A stretch of 5,389 nt of DNA from Anaerolineaceae bacterium (GTDB lineage Bacteria; Chloroflexota; Anaerolineae; Anaerolineales; Anaerolineaceae): positions 1 through 5,389 of the forward strand of contig WOZB01000198.1 of assembly GCA_011620445.1 (NCBI GenBank). Reading direction: 5' to 3'. The position numbers and the translations under genes were made by a program. Positions 1-5,389 of this stretch are shown here, piece by piece; position 1 is the first letter of the stretch, and each line of letters opens with the position of its first letter. A model generated the notes under the pieces. That model was given only the letters and a program-made list of their open reading frames with translations. It searched no databases and was not told the DNA's origin.

Positions 1-5
1 TTACG

Positions 6-54
6 ATTGTCTTACATCTCTATTCTCTGAGAGTTAAATATAATAATTGTCTTA
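6..54. repeat. Direct repeat ATTGTCTTA downstream of surE
   Basis: ATTGTCTTA occurs at 6-14 and 46-54, exactly 40 bases apart, in an A+T-rich stretch after the end of the surE cluster. There is no gene in 1-73. The function is unknown; it may belong to the control region of a gene beyond the window edge. Confidence 0.25.
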
Positions 55-59
55 ACCCA

Positions 60-75
60 AACGTAAGATTACGTT
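60..75. repeat. Short dyad at the surE stop codon
   Basis: AACGTAAGATTACGTT is a perfect inverted repeat with 7-base arms and a 2-base centre, overlapping the surE stop. The centre is too small for a normal RNA hairpin, and no T-run follows on the minus strand, so it is not a convincing terminator. A protein site is possible. Confidence 0.25.
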
Positions 76-877
76 AAGTAAGTAATTTCCTAAGAATGTC
101 AAAATCTACCCGTGAAGTCATGTCGATGCTCAGCGGGGTGACTGAAACATTGTGCTTGGCCGCCAGCACGTACACATCGCTATCACTTTCCACCGATTCT
201 TCGTCCAGGCTGGAATAATAGCCAAAAATGGTGCCCTGCCCTTCGCTGGCAGCCTGGCTCACGTAGGGGTAATAGTAACGAATGCGCGATTGGCGGGTGA
301 TTTCCCAGGGGGTCTGCGGAGTGGCTTCGGCGGGCACGTCGATTTTGAGCACATCCACATCAAAAGGCAGCTTTTGGGAGAGCATTTTTTCAGCAAAGTA
401 ACCGCAAAAGTATCCGGCAGTAGCAAAATCCACGCTGTCGCTCAGGTCGTAGTGATGGGCGGGAGTGGTTTCGAGCGAAATGGCGATGGAAGGGATGCCT
501 TCGCTGGCAGCTTCCAATGCGGCGCCCACTGTGCCGCTGATGGTAATGCCATTGGCAATGTTTTCGCCGTAATTAATACCAGCAACCACCAGATCGGGCT
601 TCTCACCCAATTCCAAAATCCCATAGCGCACAGCCTGGGCGGGCGAGCCGCCAATGGCATAAACCGTCCACTCCTTGCCGTGCACGGTCAGGGGTTGAGG
701 CCGGATGATTAAATCATGCGAGCGCGGGAAAGCCCTGCCCATGGCAGTCTGCTGTTCGCGCGGGGAAATCACTTCGACAAAACCAAGCTTCGAAAGCGCT
801 TCGGCAGCCGCCCAGAGGCCCGGGGAGTCAATGGAGTCGTCATTAGTTAAAAGAATACGCGGGGTTTTATTGGTCAT
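74..877 (-). CDS. surE: 5'/3'-nucleotidase SurE
   Basis: The product (267 residues) is a SurE-family phosphatase, which removes phosphate from nucleoside 5'- and 3'-monophosphates in the cytoplasm using a divalent metal. The N-terminal metal motif reads ILLTNDDS (residues 8-15, Asp13 and Asp14). It is followed by the PREQQTAMGR loop (39-48), GGSPAQAVRYG (76-86), GINYGEN with the ligand Asn102, and SGTVGAALEAA (114-124). The C-terminal VTPLSIDMT is also typical. The length matches the family (about 250-270). Two positions differ from the common form: NDDG is NDDS, and the serine usually seen in the QQS loop is Thr44. The start ATG at 877 has only a weak, distant AAGG (891-894) as ribosome binding site, but no alternative start lies upstream in frame. 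It lies 47 bases after the ferredoxin gene on the same strand and is probably the last gene of the sufS operon, or has its own promoter. The family call is firm; substrate preference is unknown. Confidence 0.95.
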   Translation of the reverse strand: MTNKTPRILLTNDDSIDSPGLWAAAEALSKLGFVEVISPREQQTAMGRAFPRSHDLIIRPQPLTVHGKEWTVYAIGGSPAQAVRYGILELGEKPDLVVAGINYGENIANGITISGTVGAALEAASEGIPSIAISLETTPAHHYDLSDSVDFATAGYFCGYFAEKMLSQKLPFDVDVLKIDVPAEATPQTPWEITRQSRIRYYYPYVSQAASEGQGTIFGYYSSLDEESVESDSDVYVLAAKHNVSVTPLSIDMTSRVDFDILRKLLT

Positions 878-924
878 CGTTTCTATTTTACCTTTGGAGC
901 TCTCTTTCTCAAAAGAAAGGGCCG

Positions 925-1443
925 CTATTGTTTTTCGCGGTAGTTATTCAGCAATTCCTGGGACGGAAAGAGCAAGGCATGCGGCTCACAAACACTTTTA
1001 CAGAAACAGCAGCCTACCATGCACTGGAATGGCTCCACCACTACGATTTTCCCGTTTATGTCGCGCTCAAAAACCTCCCTGGCGCATGTGTCCATACAGG
1101 CACCGCAGTCGTTGCAAAGGGTTGGCGCAATGGTAGGAAACCAGGGGATTTGTTCCCGTGGATAACCGCGCCACTGGCCGTAATCCTTTTTCTCCCAGGC
1201 TTTGCCAGCCTGTTTACTGCGATAAAAACGGGTGTATTCCATCGCCAGGGCGTTGGCATACTCCATTTCTGTGGGTTTGGGGATGAAATTATGTTTGCGC
1301 ACGCCGCCAAGCAAACGCTTGCGTAAATCTTCGGCGTTCGGGTCGACCCCTTCACTAAAAAGCTGCGTAAAAAGCTCTTCCAGGCCTAAAATTCCGGCTG
1401 GCGCGCCTGCAATCTGTAACATGCGGTAGCTTAAGTCGCCCAT
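925..1443 (-). CDS. Dicluster 4Fe-4S ferredoxin-like protein with unrecognised N-terminal region
   Basis: This is a 172-residue soluble protein with no signal peptide or membrane helix. The C-terminal third holds two [4Fe-4S] motifs: C110-x2-C113-x2-C116-x3-C120, and C141-x3-C145-x2-C148-x3-C152 with an extra Cys146. By ferredoxin rules the fourth ligands are probably swapped (C152 with the first trio, C120 with the second). The second motif has three residues, not two, after its first cysteine, and neither fourth cysteine is followed by the usual proline (CA and CE). Residues 1-105 have no cysteine. They include an acidic helix-like stretch (18-45), a VRKHNFIPKP segment (48-57), an EYANALAMEY helix (61-70) and an aromatic linker ending IPWFPTIAP. 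I do not recognise this N-terminal region as a named domain. The gene starts 11 bases after sufE, with a weak GGA at 1450-1452, and so shares its transcript. A role as electron carrier for, or client of, the neighbouring sulfur-transfer enzymes is inference from context only. Confidence 0.88.
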   Translation of the reverse strand: MGDLSYRMLQIAGAPAGILGLEELFTQLFSEGVDPNAEDLRKRLLGGVRKHNFIPKPTEMEYANALAMEYTRFYRSKQAGKAWEKKDYGQWRGYPREQIPWFPTIAPTLCNDCGACMDTCAREVFERDINGKIVVVEPFQCMVGCCFCKSVCEPHALLFPSQELLNNYREKQ

Positions 1444-1454
1444 AATAATCCGAA

Positions 1455-1913
1455 TCAGGCTCCTGCTTCAGAATCTACTGAGGAAGTCTTTGCCGCTTTC
1501 CCCTGGCAGAGGATGGCGGCCGCTTTGAGATGGCTGAGCATGGCAGTAACGCCATTGCTGCGTTGCGAAGACAGGTGCTTCCATAACCCCAGGGTATTGA
1601 AAATGGTTAGGTCGGCGTTTTCAACATCTTTGGCTGCTTGCCCGCTGAGCAGTTTTTCAAGAATGGCCACAATACCTTTAATGATTAATGAGTCGCTGTC
1701 AGCCTGGAACGAGATTTTCTCATCTTTGCAGGCAATGGCAAACCAAACGCTGGATTGGCAGCCATGCACTTTGTTATCGTCAGTTTTGAGTTCAGGGTCC
1801 ATCGGCGGCAGGTTCTGCCCCAATTCAATCAGGTAGTCATAACGTTCTTCCCAGTTTTCAAGAACCGCGAAGTCGTCAATCAGGGATTGTTCGATTTCTG
1901 TGATGGTTGGCAT
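1455..1913 (-). CDS. sufE: SufE-family cysteine desulfuration protein
   Basis: SufE accepts the persulfide sulfur from SufS, stimulates its desulfurase activity and passes sulfur on to the Fe-S assembly scaffold in the cytoplasm. The 152-residue product has the usual family length. It shows the N-terminal helix with WEERYDYLIELG (21-32), the LPPMDPELKTDDNKVHGCQSSVW stretch (35-57 approx.) and the acceptor Cys52 in VHGCQSSVW, matching E. coli Cys51. Further family features are IIKGIVAILEKLLSGQ in the middle and LSSQRSNGVTAML near the C-terminus. A short, low-complexity tail (about residues 139-152) probably is disordered. ATG at 1913 is 1 base after the sufS stop. Its ribosome binding site AGAGG (1918-1922) lies inside the sufS 3' end, so translation is probably coupled. 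Pairing with sufS makes the assignment very secure; it is not the CsdE paralogue as far as context tells. Confidence 0.96.
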   Translation of the reverse strand: MPTITEIEQSLIDDFAVLENWEERYDYLIELGQNLPPMDPELKTDDNKVHGCQSSVWFAIACKDEKISFQADSDSLIIKGIVAILEKLLSGQAAKDVENADLTIFNTLGLWKHLSSQRSNGVTAMLSHLKAAAILCQGKAAKTSSVDSEAGA

Positions 1914-1914
1914 A

Positions 1915-3138
1915 CTACCTCTTGAGGATCTTCTGCACCCGATGAATGCCTTTGATGAGGGCGTCCATATCCTCTTTATTATTGTACAGCGCCAGCGAAG
2001 CCCTTACCGTGCCGGGAATTTTCAGGGCATCCATGATCGGTTGGGTGCAGTGCTGACCGGTACGCACGGCGACCCCTTGCGTATCAAGGAGTATGCCAAC
2101 GTCGTACGCGCTCACACCTTCAAGGTTGAACGGGATGATGCAGGAACGCTGCTTAGGGTTGCCGTAAATGACCACCCCGGGGATATCTGCCAGTTGTTCC
2201 AAACCGTACTGCAGCAAGCCATCCTCGTAAGCTTGCAGTTCTGAAAGGTCAAAACTTTCAAGATAGTCGATGGCTGCGCCCAATCCAATCGGCCCGGCCA
2301 CATAAGGCGTTCCGGCTTCAAATTTGAAGGGCAGCACGTTGAAGGTCACTTTGGTTGAAGTAACCGAGTCGATCATCTCCCCACCAGAGAGGAACGGGGG
2401 CATGGCTTCAAGCCATTTTTCTTTGCCGTAGAGCACGCCAATACCCATTGGGCCATACATTTTGTGGCTGCTGAAGGCATAGAAGTCGCAATCCATCTTC
2501 TGGACGTCACGTCCCAGGTGCTGTACGCCCTGGGCGCCATCCACCAGAACGGGCACACCGGCTGCGTGAGCAAGGCGGATGACTTCTTCCACCGGGTTGA
2601 CCGTTCCCAGGGAGTTTGAAACCTGGTTGAGGGCAACGATGCGTGTGCGTTCGTTCAGCATGTTCTTGAAAACTTCCAGGTTTAACTCACCATTTTCGTC
2701 GAAGGGAATCTCCCGGAATTTGGCGCCTTTGCGTTGGCAAAGAAGCTCCCAGGGGACGTAATTGCTGTGATGTTCCAATTGCGTGGTGATGACCTCGTCG
2801 CCTTCATGGATGAAAGCGTCGCCAAAGGAATATGCCACCAGGTTGATGGATTCGGTTGTGCCGCGGGTGAAGACGATTTGTTTCGGGTCTTCAGCGTTCA
2901 GAAACCTGGCTACTTTAGCCCGGGCATCCTCGTGGGCTTGCGTGGCTCTGGCAGCCAGGGCATGATTGCCCCGATGGATATTGGCGTTGTAGTGGCGGTA
3001 ATAGTCATCCATCGCCTGCAGCACCAGCTCAGGTTTCTGAGTGGTAGCGGCATTGTCCAGATAGACCAATGGATGGTCGTTGACGGTTTCCTTTAAAATT
3101 GGAAAATCAGCGCGGGCTGATAGAATAGATCGGCTCAT
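1915..3138 (-). CDS. sufS: Cysteine desulfurase SufS (group II)
   Basis: SufS is a PLP enzyme that converts L-cysteine to L-alanine and a protein-bound persulfide, supplying sulfur for Fe-S clusters. From ATG at 3138 the product is 407 residues, and the key residues then fall at the E. coli SufS numbers: PLP lysine 226 in SSHKMYGP, catalytic Cys364 in RTGQHCTQP, Arg379 in VRASLALYN, and His123 in EHHSNYVPW. YLDNAATTQKP, HRGNH, FTRGTTESINLVA and FEAGTP motifs are all present. The short loop around the catalytic cysteine is the group II (SufS/CsdA) form. One small change is Gln in RTGQHC where His is common. An in-frame GTG 6 bases upstream (3144) would give 409 residues, but the ribosome binding site AGGA (3146-3149) sits 7 bases before the ATG and only 1 base before the GTG. 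It is the first gene of the cluster, and sufE follows after 1 base. No sufBCD genes are visible here. Confidence 0.97.
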   Translation of the reverse strand: MSRSILSARADFPILKETVNDHPLVYLDNAATTQKPELVLQAMDDYYRHYNANIHRGNHALAARATQAHEDARAKVARFLNAEDPKQIVFTRGTTESINLVAYSFGDAFIHEGDEVITTQLEHHSNYVPWELLCQRKGAKFREIPFDENGELNLEVFKNMLNERTRIVALNQVSNSLGTVNPVEEVIRLAHAAGVPVLVDGAQGVQHLGRDVQKMDCDFYAFSSHKMYGPMGIGVLYGKEKWLEAMPPFLSGGEMIDSVTSTKVTFNVLPFKFEAGTPYVAGPIGLGAAIDYLESFDLSELQAYEDGLLQYGLEQLADIPGVVIYGNPKQRSCIIPFNLEGVSAYDVGILLDTQGVAVRTGQHCTQPIMDALKIPGTVRASLALYNNKEDMDALIKGIHRVQKILKR

Positions 3139-3211
3139 GGTCACTTCCTAATAATATCTGAAAATTGTACCAAACCAGTCCAAAATAATCATCCGAACGA
3201 CTATACGTCAT
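3107..3211 (-). CDS. Possible 34-residue leader peptide upstream of sufS
   Basis: This is a short reading frame from ATG at 3211 to TGA at 3107-3109. It begins MTYSRSDDYFGLVWYNF and has a hydrophobic/aromatic middle, no cysteine and a Pro-Arg end. An unusually good ribosome binding site, AAGGAG (3221-3226), lies 9 bases before the ATG; it is as strong as any gene in the window except the response regulator. The frame overlaps the sufS start by about 32 bases in another frame, which would allow translational coupling. Against it: it is very short, I cannot recognise the peptide, and the best sufS promoter candidate (-10 at 3164-3169) would start transcription inside it, so it would need a promoter further upstream. 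It may be a chance ORF. Confidence 0.25.
   Translation of the reverse strand: MTYSRSDDYFGLVWYNFQILLGSDHEPIYSISPR
3164..3172 (-). promoter_or_regulatory. Candidate extended -10 promoter of the suf cluster
   Basis: On the minus strand the sequence reads TGGTACAAT, an extended -10 (TGn) plus a hexamer matching TATAAT at five of six bases. No good -35 lies 16-18 bases upstream, which is tolerated with an extended -10. The predicted start near 3157 gives a leader of about 19 bases containing the sufS ribosome binding site. This is inferred from motif match alone. Confidence 0.45.
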
Positions 3212-3270
3212 GGCGACTCACTCCTTGAATGGGTGTACAAACCTGACCCTTTTTCCTCTAAATTGGGTAG

Positions 3271-3290
3271 AATGTTAACAAGTTAGCATT
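3271..3290. repeat. Dyad over the -35 of the response-regulator promoter (possible operator)
   Basis: AATGTTAACAAGTTAGCATT is an inverted repeat with 8-base arms, seven of which match strictly (the eighth is T/G), around CAAG. It covers the TTAACA -35 element and so is well placed for a repressor or autoregulator. It can also be read as a direct repeat GTTAAC/GTTAGC at 8-base spacing. That does not fit the 11-base period usual for OmpR-class regulators, so the protein that might bind is unknown. Confidence 0.35.
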
Positions 3291-3303
3291 GCGTCATTAA
3301 AAT
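3275..3303 (+). promoter_or_regulatory. Candidate sigma-70-type promoter of the two-component operon
   Basis: TTAACA (3275-3280) and TAAAAT (3298-3303) each match the consensus at five of six bases with an ideal 17-base spacer. Transcription would start near 3310, giving a leader of about 30 bases before the GTG start at 3340. A second, weaker option is TAGAAT (3268-3273) with CTGACC (3243-3248) at a long 19-base spacer. Confidence 0.5.
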
Positions 3304-3329
3304 GCAAGTTCAAGCTGACCCTACCAATT

Positions 3330-3334
3330 GGAGG
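3330..3334 (+). promoter_or_regulatory. Ribosome binding site fixing the response regulator start
   Basis: GGAGG lies 5 bases before GTG at 3340. It overlaps the other in-frame candidate start, TTG at 3328, which therefore cannot be served by it. No other purine-rich site lies upstream of the TTG, so GTG at 3340 is the preferred start. Confidence 0.85.
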
Positions 3335-3339
3335 TAAGT

Positions 3340-4050
3340 GTGGCTGAAAAAATTCTGGTTGTGGACGATGAAGTTTCCTTGCAGGAAACGGTGGCCTATT
3401 CTTTAAAGAAAGAAGGTTACTCAGTAGAAATTGCAGGGGATGGCAATAAGGGTTTGGAGTTGGCAAGATCATTAAAACCAGATTTGATCATCCTGGATGT
3501 CATGCTGCCGGGAATGGATGGTTTTGAAGTTTGCCGAACCCTCAGGCACGAGACCAACATACCAGTTCTGATGCTGACTGCCCGTGATGACGAAATCGAC
3601 CGGGTTGTCGGCCTCGAAGTTGGGGCGGATGATTACCTGGCAAAACCTTTCAGCATGCGCGAGTTGATAGCCCGTGTTAAAGCCTTGCTGCGCCGTGTGC
3701 GCCTTATGCGCGAAGAAGCAGAAACCAATACCCAGGAAGGCTTCCAGCCTAAGCTGATGACCTTCGGAAACCTTGTGATAGATATGACCCGGCGCGAAGT
3801 GCGCCTTAATGGCGAAGTGGTTCCCTGCAAACCCAAAGAATACGAACTGTTGACCTTCATGGGCCAGCATAAAGGCCGCGTTCTAACCCGCGAACTCATT
3901 CTCGAACGCGTCTGGGGTTGGGGATTCGTAGGAGACTCTAGAACGGTTGATGTGCATATCCGTTGGTTGCGGGAAAAGATTGAAGATGTTCCTGATAAGC
4001 CGCAGCGCATCATCACGGTAAGAGGAGCTGGTTACCGCTTCGAAGGCTAA
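3340..4050 (+). CDS. OmpR/PhoB-class response regulator
   Basis: This is a 236-residue DNA-binding response regulator. The receiver domain (about 3-120) has the acidic pair Asp9/Asp10, phospho-acceptor Asp53 in [10 protein letters not shown], Thr80 in MLTARDD and Lys102 in ADDYLAKPF, all intact. The winged-helix domain (about 135-235) carries [24 protein letters not shown], the recognition helix [15 protein letters not shown] and the wing RGAGYRF. After phosphorylation by its partner kinase it should dimerise through the receiver and bind direct repeats at target promoters. The GTG start with GGAGG is preferred over an upstream TTG, which would add four residues. The kinase gene begins 3 bases after the stop. 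The sequence is in the PhoB/PhoP/WalR/MtrA group, and I cannot tell these apart from sequence style alone. The PhoR-like kinase layout leans towards phosphate control, but no pst or phoU gene is visible. Confidence 0.96.
   Translation: MAEKILVVDDEVSLQETVAYSLKKEGYSVEIAGDGNKGLELARSLKPDLIILDVMLPGMDGFEVCRTLRHETNIPVLMLTARDDEIDRVVGLEVGADDYLAKPFSMRELIARVKALLRRVRLMREEAETNTQEGFQPKLMTFGNLVIDMTRREVRLNGEVVPCKPKEYELLTFMGQHKGRVLTRELILERVWGWGFVGDSRTVDVHIRWLREKIEDVPDKPQRIITVRGAGYRFEG
4042..4046 (+). promoter_or_regulatory. Ribosome binding site of the histidine kinase inside the regulator gene
   Basis: GAAGG lies 7 bases before ATG at 4054, within the last codons of the response regulator. This supports translational coupling of the pair and fixes the kinase start. 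Confidence 0.7.
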
Positions 4051-4053
4051 ATT

Positions 4054-5389
4054 ATGAAGCGGCGCATTAGTTGGCGTTCCCTTCTGCCTTACATCGCTCT
4101 GGCTGTCTTGTTGCTTGCCTTGTTTTTAATGGCAACACTCATTCAGCGCCAGATTTGGGCTGAAGGAATTTTGGAGCACAGCAAGGTTCTGGCCTGGCCT
4201 TTCTTTGTGTATTCCCTCATTACGATCTTCATCGGCATCATAGTCGGTCTGCTTATGCGTAGAATCCGACAGTCTGGTCAATCCAGATCGCTGCACCAAA
4301 TTTCGGTCAATTTGGAAGCTCTTGGGCAAAACCGATTTAAGGATATGGATCTCAAGGTTGATTTTGATCAGGATGAGGAGATAAAAGCTCTAAATCAGTC
4401 CCTGCAAACCGCTGCCAACCAAATAGAAATGCAAATTTCCCAACTAAACAAAGAACAGGTCATGCTCACCACGGTGCTCAGCCAAATGACCGATGGTGTT
4501 TTGCTGGCGGACCATTCCGGAAAAGTGGAACTTTTGAACAAGGCCGCTGAAGGTATTTTTAATATCACTGAAGCAAAAGCTATTGGCCGTTCTGTTGTTG
4601 AAGTTATGCGCCACCACGCCTTAATTGATCTTTGGGAAAAAACACTGCAGGGTGAGACCTCCTCAATTGCCTTTGAAATGGGCGTCGAACACAAATACTT
4701 GCAGGTGGTAGGCATTCCCTTGGGCGAGCGGCTGCCTGGCCGCTCCATGTTGCTATTCCAGGACCTGACCAAGACACACCAACTGGAACGGGTACGCAGG
4801 GATTTTATTTCCAACATCTCCCATGAATTGCGCACACCAATGGCCAGCCTGAAAGCCATCAGCGAAACCCTGTTGGACGGTGCACTTGATGATCCTATGC
4901 TCTCACGCAAGTTTGTGCTGCGCATGGATACTGAAGTTGACAACCTGACCATGATGGTCAACGAACTATTGGAGCTCTCACGCATCGAAGCCGGCCGCAT
5001 GAATTTTGAATTCCAAAGGATTCAGCCCTGCAGTCTACTTTCAAAGGCCGTTGAACGCATGGCTTTGCAAGCTGAGCGCGCCGGGCTTGGCCTTTCCCTG
5101 GATTGTCCCGGAGATTTGCCGCAGATATTTGCCGATCAGGATCGCCTGGTCCAGGTGCTGATTAATCTCATTCACAATGCCATCAAATTTACACCGACAG
5201 GCGGTTCAATCGACCTCAGCGCCTGGGTGCATGACCGGGATGTCATTTTCAGGGTTCGGGATACCGGTGTTGGGATTTCGCCTAAGGACCAAAAAAGAAT
5301 CTTCGAGCGATTTTACAAGGCGGATCGCTCCAGAGCAGGCGGTGGAACCGGACTTGGCCTTTCCATATGCCGGCACATAGTGGAGGCGC
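4054..5389 (+). CDS. Membrane sensor histidine kinase, PhoR-like layout (3' end cut by window)
   Basis: I translated this frame by hand; it stays open for 445 codons to the window end. Order of parts: positive N-terminus MKRRISWR; membrane helix 1 (about 10-30); an outside loop of only about 14 residues (31-44); membrane helix 2 (about 45-68); a linker with HAMP-like features (about 70-128, ending in a coiled-coil-like DEEIKALNQSL stretch); PAS (about 134-240, with MTDGVLLADHSGKVELLN); HisKA with His257 in FISNISHELRTP; and HATPase with N-box Asn375 (INLIHNAIKF), G1 DTGVGIS (403-409), F-box FERFY (417-421) and G2 GGTGLGL (430-436). All catalytic boxes are present. Probably only a few dozen residues of the C-terminus are missing. 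It phosphorylates itself at His257 and passes the phosphate to Asp53 of the upstream regulator. The tiny outside loop resembles E. coli PhoR, which senses through other proteins rather than an outside domain. The signal here is unknown. Confidence 0.95.
   Translation, partial: MKRRISWRSLLPYIALAVLLLALFLMATLIQRQIWAEGILEHSKVLAWPFFVYSLITIFIGIIVGLLMRRIRQSGQSRSLHQISVNLEALGQNRFKDMDLKVDFDQDEEIKALNQSLQTAANQIEMQISQLNKEQVMLTTVLSQMTDGVLLADHSGKVELLNKAAEGIFNITEAKAIGRSVVEVMRHHALIDLWEKTLQGETSSIAFEMGVEHKYLQVVGIPLGERLPGRSMLLFQDLTKTHQLERVRRDFISNISHELRTPMASLKAISETLLDGALDDPMLSRKFVLRMDTEVDNLTMMVNELLELSRIEAGRMNFEFQRIQPCSLLSKAVERMALQAERAGLGLSLDCPGDLPQIFADQDRLVQVLINLIHNAIKFTPTGGSIDLSAWVHDRDVIFRVRDTGVGISPKDQKRIFERFYKADRSRAGGGTGLGLSICRHIVEA

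Larger units (their letters stand above)
3243..3322. repeat. Direct repeat CTGACCCT in the divergent control region
   Basis: CTGACCCT occurs at 3243-3250 and 3315-3322, 72 bases apart. Including the three preceding bases, ten of eleven positions match. The pair flanks the promoter and dyad. It could be two binding sites for one protein, or chance. Confidence 0.25.
3255..3334. repeat. Interrupted inverted repeat whose right arm contains the GGAGG ribosome site
   Basis: The left arm CCTCTAAATTGGGTAG (3255-3270) and right arm CTACCAATTGGAGG (3321-3334) can pair over all 14 bases of the right arm, with two single-base bulges and one G-U pair, around a 50-base loop. In RNA this would hide the response regulator ribosome binding site. 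However, the best promoter (start near 3310) leaves the left arm untranscribed, so this matters only if a promoter lies upstream of 3255. Confidence 0.3.

Noticed and set aside
152..712. Long plus-strand open frame (186 codons) opposite surE
   Set aside because: It lies entirely antisense to a clear surE gene, has no recognisable motif, and is explained by the codon pattern of the opposite strand.
902..921. Hairpin CTTTCT-CAAA-AGAAAG between the ferredoxin-like gene and surE as a terminator
   Set aside because: The stem is only 6 A+T-rich pairs and no T-run follows on the minus strand, so it should not stop transcription into surE.
928..1326. Plus-strand open frame opposite the ferredoxin-like gene
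   Set aside because: The minus strand carries two cysteine cluster motifs in good order and operon spacing; the plus-strand product has no recognisable features.
3275..3288. TTAACA / TTAGCA as a PhoP- or WalR-type box
   Set aside because: The two half-sites are 8 bases apart, not the 11-base period these regulators need, and no further half-site lies at plus or minus 11.
4395..5000. Long minus-strand open frame (201 codons) opposite the histidine kinase
   Set aside because: The plus strand here encodes PAS and HisKA with intact motifs. The antisense product is serine-rich with no family features, typical of a shadow frame.
1..5389. Mobile elements, CRISPR arrays, tRNA or rRNA genes
   Set aside because: I saw no transposase or integrase motifs, no regularly spaced repeat series, and no tRNA- or rRNA-like sequence by eye; the window is nearly filled by the six main genes.

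Overview
The window looks like an ordinary chromosomal segment of a free-living bacterium, with about half G+C and tightly packed genes. The SufS/SufE pair, a dicluster ferredoxin, the SurE sequence style and the PhoR-like kinase would fit an anaerobic or facultative lineage such as Chloroflexota (Anaerolineae-like). That placement is a weak impression from protein style, not proof. There is no sign of mobile elements, CRISPR, rRNA or tRNA.

The left three fifths (about 74-3138) are a leftward (minus-strand) gene cluster. In transcription order it reads sufS (cysteine desulfurase), sufE (sulfur acceptor), a 172-residue protein with two C-terminal [4Fe-4S] motifs, and surE (nucleoside monophosphate phosphatase). 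The gaps are 1, 11 and 47 bases, so the first three are almost certainly co-transcribed and surE probably is. SufS takes sulfur from cysteine and hands it to SufE for iron-sulfur cluster assembly. The ferredoxin-like protein is a plausible client or electron donor. SurE is probably a passenger with a housekeeping phosphatase role. No sufB, sufC or sufD scaffold gene is present in the window.

The intergenic region (3139-3339, about 200 bases) is divergent. It carries an extended -10 promoter candidate facing sufS, a well-spaced sigma-70-type promoter candidate facing right, a dyad over the -35 of that promoter, short direct repeats, and a possible 34-codon leader reading frame with a strong ribosome binding site overlapping the sufS start.

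The right part (3340-5389) is a rightward two-component pair: an OmpR/PhoB-class response regulator, then after 3 bases a membrane histidine kinase of PhoR-like layout (two membrane helices, very short outside loop, HAMP-like linker, PAS, HisKA, HATPase). The kinase is cut by the window end after its G2 box.

I found no clear undescribed system. The points most worth a second look are the linked ferredoxin-like protein with an unusual N-terminal region, the possible leader peptide before sufS, and the symmetric elements in the divergent control region.
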